A DNA stretch of 36,019 nt from a virus, in the IMG/VR virus record IMGVR_UViG_3300009320_000419, positions 1 to 36,019 of that record; one strand, written 5' to 3'. The translations under genes were made by a program, and so were the position numbers. Below are positions 34,101-36,019 of this stretch, one piece after another. The notes below the pieces were generated by a model. The model searched no databases and had not been told where the DNA came from. It saw nothing but the letters and a program-made list of their open reading frames with translations. The stretch's first letter is position 1. Every line of letters starts with the position of its first letter.

Positions 34101-36019
34101 TCAACAGCCTTCGCAATTTCGCCTGCGCCAATTTCAGGCCCCAGACGACCCAGATCAATTCCTTGCTCGGCCGCAGCTTCACGAGCCGCATTAGCCGCTT
34201 CAGCCATAGCCTGAATTACAGCTTCTTGTCTTTCAGGCTCACCCATACCCTCGACCATTGTAGTGGCCGTACCCATATCACGGGCGTCACCAGATTCCAC
34301 CATAAAGCGGGCAATCGACTCGGTGGCGTTTTGGAAATTACCCTTATCCAATAACTTGGCAGCTTCGGCGAATTGCAAACTAGACAACTCGTGAACGTGA
34401 TTTGCCTTTTCTAATGCCGAAGCATACTCCATGTTTCTGTCGTGAAGTTCATCCATACGGTCGGTGAATGACTTGTTGGCGTCTTTCCACGCCTCCATAG
34501 TGCGTTGCCATTCGGCGACACCCATCCCAAATCCCTCTCGGGATACATTGTCAGCGGTACGCAATAAATCAACAGCCCGCTCATATGCTCGTTGCGCTGT
34601 TTCGCCTTCTCTAGTGCCTGCTTTCGCAATAGCAGTATCCTTCAAATGGGCAATCCCTTTTGTTAAGTCTTGTACTCCTTCAACCTTAACATCGCCTAAT
34701 ACACTAGCAAACTCTGCATTGAAGTTCTTAAAACGACTTCCAAGGATGTTGTCGAAATTCTGCCCCATCCCCTGTAAGACTTTACCCATCACCTCTGGAT
34801 CAGTAGGCGCAAGACCAGCTTCTAACTCTGCATAGACGCCCATCTTGTCAGCGGCCATTGCTAAGTTGTAAGCCATCTTGTCGCCGCTTTGCAGGGCTTT
34901 AATGAATGCGTTAGAACCCCCCGTCATCAACTCACCAAACTTACCCATCTGCTCTTGAACACCAAACTTCTCAGCAGAAGCCATCATCCTAGTAAGTTGA
35001 CCAGCGGCCCCAGTTGTTAAGGTTCCAACATTACGCATGTTCTTGGCAAGTTTTTCAGCGGCTTGTAAAGCTGCTGTCAGTTTCTCGCCAATAACACCTG
35101 TCGCTCGACCAGCAAATTGAATCTCACGAGTCAAGCCTCCCATTTGCTGTGCAGAAATGCCTAATTCTTGATGCCAACGCCGCATCGATTCGACTGTTTC
35201 GTCCGAGTCCATGAGCATTTGTGTACTCAAATGCCCGCCTCGTTGAGTGATCTTCAATGCTTTCGTCTGATCCTTAACACCAGCACGTAGTATTTTGGCA
35301 TAAGCCTTTTGTATCTTGAGGGCATCTACCCCTGTTCGATGCACCGCTTCCCTGAGTTTCAACTCTTGGTGTACCTGATCGACAAGATTACCCTGAGCAA
35401 AAGCCGCTTGACGAATATCCTGTTGCCCTTTCATATAACCTTGAATGGCTTTACCAACATCCACTTGACTCGCAAGGTCTAAGCCGCCGTAAAGCGCCCC
35501 AGCTTTTTGAGCCATTTGACTCAGCCATTGAACATTCTGTTGAAATGTTCCGGTCATCCTCCGAGCGTTTTTATTCGCCTTTTCAAGAGCTTCGAGGTAA
35601 TTGCTCATAGCCTCTTCACGAGCTTCGGCAATCAACCTTTCCTTCTCGGCCCCTTCTTCCATCTTGTCATATTGCGTCCCAGCCATGACAATCTCTTGCT
35701 CCAGATTCTGAATATGCTTCTTATCAAAATCTGTCCAATGAGAACGCATAGCTCGACCCCGGCGCAATGTTTCAAGCATGTGCTCCATCTGTTGAGTCGT
35801 ATCTCCAGCCGTTTCACGAGCCTTAATGAAGTCGTAGACCATTTCCTGCATAGTGTTTTGTGATCTACGTTGGTTTATTAAGAACCTTCGGTTATGCTCA
35901 CTAAACTGACCCATCCAGCCAGCAGCGTCTTGTGTAGAGTCGGCAGCTTCAGTTGCGGCGTCAGACGCTCGCTCCATATCATCAGCGCCTTCCCCAATCT
36001 CATTGGAAAAGTCATCCCA
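28196..36019 (-). CDS. Giant tape measure protein (5' end beyond window)
   Basis: The frame runs 2,593 residues from an ATG at 35977 and stays open through 14 more codons to the edge, so the true start may lie outside. The first 650 residues are helical and polar. A hydrophobic segment (FMLAPLAVIVTILGQAVLIFTFV, about 680-705) is followed by an Arg/Pro/Ala-rich stretch (about 766-859), Gly-rich helices, 22-residue WTPIKxTIVGTW repeats (about 1329-1375 and 1489-1572), several 45-residue EEPKGLxGKxxG modules (about 1730-2230) and a Lys/Glu/Thr/Ala stretch (about 1832-1934). This is the structure expected of a tape measure protein, which sets tail length. At about 0.15 nm per residue it implies a tail near 0.4 micrometre. 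No lysis domain was recognised. Confidence 0.9.
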   Translation of the reverse strand, partial: WDDFSNEIGEGADDMERASDAATEAADSTQDAAGWMGQFSEHNRRFLINQRRSQNTMQEMVYDFIKARETAGDTTQQMEHMLETLRRGRAMRSHWTDFDKKHIQNLEQEIVMAGTQYDKMEEGAEKERLIAEAREEAMSNYLEALEKANKNARRMTGTFQQNVQWLSQMAQKAGALYGGLDLASQVDVGKAIQGYMKGQQDIRQAAFAQGNLVDQVHQELKLREAVHRTGVDALKIQKAYAKILRAGVKDQTKALKITQRGGHLSTQMLMDSDETVESMRRWHQELGISAQQMGGLTREIQFAGRATGVIGEKLTAALQAAEKLAKNMRNVGTLTTGAAGQLTRMMASAEKFGVQEQMGKFGELMTGGSNAFIKALQSGDKMAYNLAMAADKMGVYAELEAGLAPTDPEVMGKVLQGMGQNFDNILGSRFKNFNAEFASVLGDVKVEGVQDLTKGIAHLKDTAIAKAGTREGETAQRAYERAVDLLRTADNVSREGFGMGVAEWQRTMEAWKDANKSFTDRMDELHDRNMEYASALEKANHVHELSSLQFAEAAKLLDKGNFQNATESIARFMVESGDARDMGTATTMVEGMGEPERQEAVIQAMAEAANAAREAAAEQGIDLGRLGPEIGAGEIAKAVEAYAKGDEAAMQTFTQQVEGSMDRSSTLLKQLQDPQTRMEDHLREIHTLLQSTFGSMFAKIAFMLAPLAVIVTILGQAVLIFTFVKNAIQGTKKIASDIYRWGKSKQSWPGRLWNQLARRGSGYVHDIYVERLGKRQLTALSRIESAIRRQGMGGMGLPGVGRRGRRGRMRGGRRPTMRSRAPARPRPVAGRRPMARGAGPRRPAPRRPAVPARRPMAARRPTAARRPMGGGRMGKAAGAMMTADMISSMLGGPSLYDIPGAAQVMDVGFMATDVGHMGSSIAKSLPKGAGSGVVGKSGAKITTGLTKATARLADSATRLTSSAQSLTGSSKALGGASKALSPVSKALGSVSKTLEPASKMLGTAAKGASAVGSKALAFLAPVVGAITGVVEAESAGTGLLKGKGIGGKLEAGVLGALTGGARKGSMFSGMVGIEKGTAADEALGVAGAAGFGAMSGAAIGTLVFPVIGTGVGAAVGAIAGAGAELYKVFADKDSPLRKNIIEHFNSVEKVLSHIPNPLSGVVSGFRAMEKSAEIFGVKQEEVTLGMKASAGAVGSFTGTFNALTFGVFKKHLGPDGTWTKGLAKFFNKIWEWLGLETVFAPLKPVIEGVQKAFRTAFDWINKGVKLWWGIQKKVWGTFFGWIKKGIQGWWAVQKFIWKTFFKFVATNFKIMKMVVTGIWKAIMFATWPFRKAVTLTWKIIKGVVLGVWDAIKGAATAIWTPIKEIVVGTWKTIKSTANAIWTPIKATVIGTWEVMKSAFATVTKPITWVTDKVKALGRWLGLVSDKAEKASTTVETTRKVVSAFFKTITFGPRMVIKSFRLLLRGVGLVLKGIKAVVMGAWKAVMVATWPLRKAVEITWEVIKGVVLGVWDTIAAVASAVWTPIKDTIVGTWETIKSVANYVWTPIKDTIVGTWETIKSVADAVWTPIKDTIVGTFETIKSYIDGFVEGILAAIRKIPFVGEKIAGAEPGSEKIGEGGPAVAPPTESKSLSEIIRGGIKSVATFGLLQEGTAGIAKEGMVWLHEGEMVVPKEYARTAQITGSFEEGVTTGEKSFGTGESVIMKVGKTLLTYISPLGAIAKGLFGVGRTLLASISPLGAITKGIFGLFGKKKKEGEGEEPKSLLGKMFGHVKGAMKGGMLGAPGMLSARAIETVTEKIKGEKEGEPKSFLGKMFGYVKGAMKGGMLGLPGMAGAAVIEKIAKKPEDVKETTKEAAVAATKEAAEVPTDAAKEVTKEASKETTKEATKTIAKETSKELPPPKTIKEAVKEGVQEGMAEAGKGATKEVTQVVAKEAAEAPKEATKEIAVAATVAEWQRTMEAWKDANKSFTDRKEATEAPAERIERATKEEPRNLLGKIGGLMAGAMKAGLLGLPGMIGVKIAETFTAKKEKEEPKGLAGKAAGLVATGAIGKAVEMITRKPKEEEAPRKKVARMRRIEPEGMLGKAAGVMKGAMKVGMLGPIGMIGAKVTEMVTRKPKEEEAPRKKVGMRREAEEMSDIGELMTGGSNRFIEAMQSGNKTAYMLAKAADRMGVYAELEAGVVPTDPELMKTLTKKTMELDRFYTAIEKPSDKTKEESKEEPKGLFGKIGGFVMGAMKKDVLGLPGMLGAKAVEMVTKPKAAAGRPEPLPKDKYDAVVAAQMKAYKEKQFDPKIITEQIAPAVEEVSTSVGAAARMGAEVVGKGMPGIASGIKKKIETKTEEAGIRSYGKEAGEKYRLHEKGAARKVAATEDFRSRAATDMGAKQLAAIEKYAVGMKGPDKRAVAASREDYARYHGRSTEDIVADIMAARATVTPKAEEKEDGAYIRQTTTEAISRIIDKHVPEMGEVGGREKEVTVQAVPKVPEKEVTVQAIPKVPGEGVTEAKVVSKLREDRVAAKGEPGSDGTVREMHGVRQNTASMIQQMSVIAEQLTKFVNLVNQAVPNEDEPTVDAGDPRSNKAARGPSTNYTWNVSNYDQNPNKGPVATKNPT
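30109..30172. repeat. 64-bp exact repeat, copy 1 in tape measure gene
   Basis: This is identical base for base to 34456-34519. It encodes VAEWQRTMEAWKDANKSFTD (about residues 1935-1956). The sequences beside it differ completely, so the boundary is sharp. Confidence 0.93.
31295..31492. repeat. 66-bp tandem repeat in tape measure gene
   Basis: Three 66-bp units begin at 31295, 31361 and 31427. The first two are nearly identical and the third is diverged. Each encodes 22 residues of WTPIKDTIVGTWETIKS type. Older relatives lie near 31850-31990. Confidence 0.88.
34456..34519. repeat. 64-bp exact repeat, copy 2 in tape measure gene
   Basis: This is identical to 30109-30172. It sits in the N-terminal helical domain (about residues 486-507), where it fits its surroundings, so this is probably the original copy. 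Confidence 0.93.

Overview
The window reads as part of a large tailed-phage genome (or prophage) with a contractile, myovirus-type tail. From the right edge leftwards, the minus strand carries a tape measure protein of at least 2,600 residues, a tail tube/baseplate adaptor, a gp53/LysM-like wedge protein, a gp27-like hub, a gp5/gpV-like spike, a gp25-like wedge protein, a gpJ/gp6-like wedge protein, a gpI/gp7-like protein, and then fibre, connector and accessory proteins. Spacers are a few bases or stop and start codons overlap, as in one late operon. The tape measure length points to a very long tail and hence a large phage. The host cannot be read directly. A zinc-ribbon membrane protein of a style common in planctomycetes and an IS1-like transposase suggest a planctomycete or a relative; this is inference.

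Layout. 1-5129 (minus): three tandem adhesin-like proteins that share an N-terminal module (a conserved HHN motif before a short helix ending in LG) but differ downstream (PKD domains, a possible beta-propeller, 11-residue proline repeats), plus a coiled-coil protein. 5198-14263: a mixed-strand accessory region that interrupts the structural operon. It holds a nucleoside deoxyribosyltransferase-like enzyme, unknown and membrane proteins, a zinc-ribbon protein, a small ribbon-helix-helix-like protein, a TIR/deoxyribosyltransferase-like defence-type protein, a DNA methyltransferase, a GIY-YIG-like protein, a transposase and a degenerate DnaQ-like exonuclease. Part of it (5844-9149) lies between two nearly identical 48-bp repeats. 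14471-15614 (plus): a compact cassette with a possible RAMP/Cas7-like protein and a PD-(D/E)xK-like nuclease, bracketed by two unusual arrays. 15629-28118 (minus): glycosyltransferase-like gene, fibre proteins and baseplate. 28196-36019 (minus): tape measure gene, open at the window edge.

The most unusual signal is a pentanucleotide-periodic array, consensus NNGGT. It occurs three times on the plus strand between genes (5784-5848, 14471-14535, 15511-15575). The two clean copies have 13 units each and run directly into intrinsic-terminator-type hairpins. One stands before the RAMP-like gene and one starts on the stop codon of the nuclease gene; the third follows the deoxyribosyltransferase-like gene. 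The spacing resembles the 5-nt periodicity of TRAP-type RNA targets, but the triplet differs, and I know of no described element that matches it.

Other structure worth attention: a perfect 36-bp palindrome upstream of the TIR-like gene; an exact 64-bp repeat 4.3 kb apart inside the tape measure gene; and copy-variable 33-bp and 66-bp in-frame tandem repeats. I saw no tRNA, rRNA or CRISPR array.
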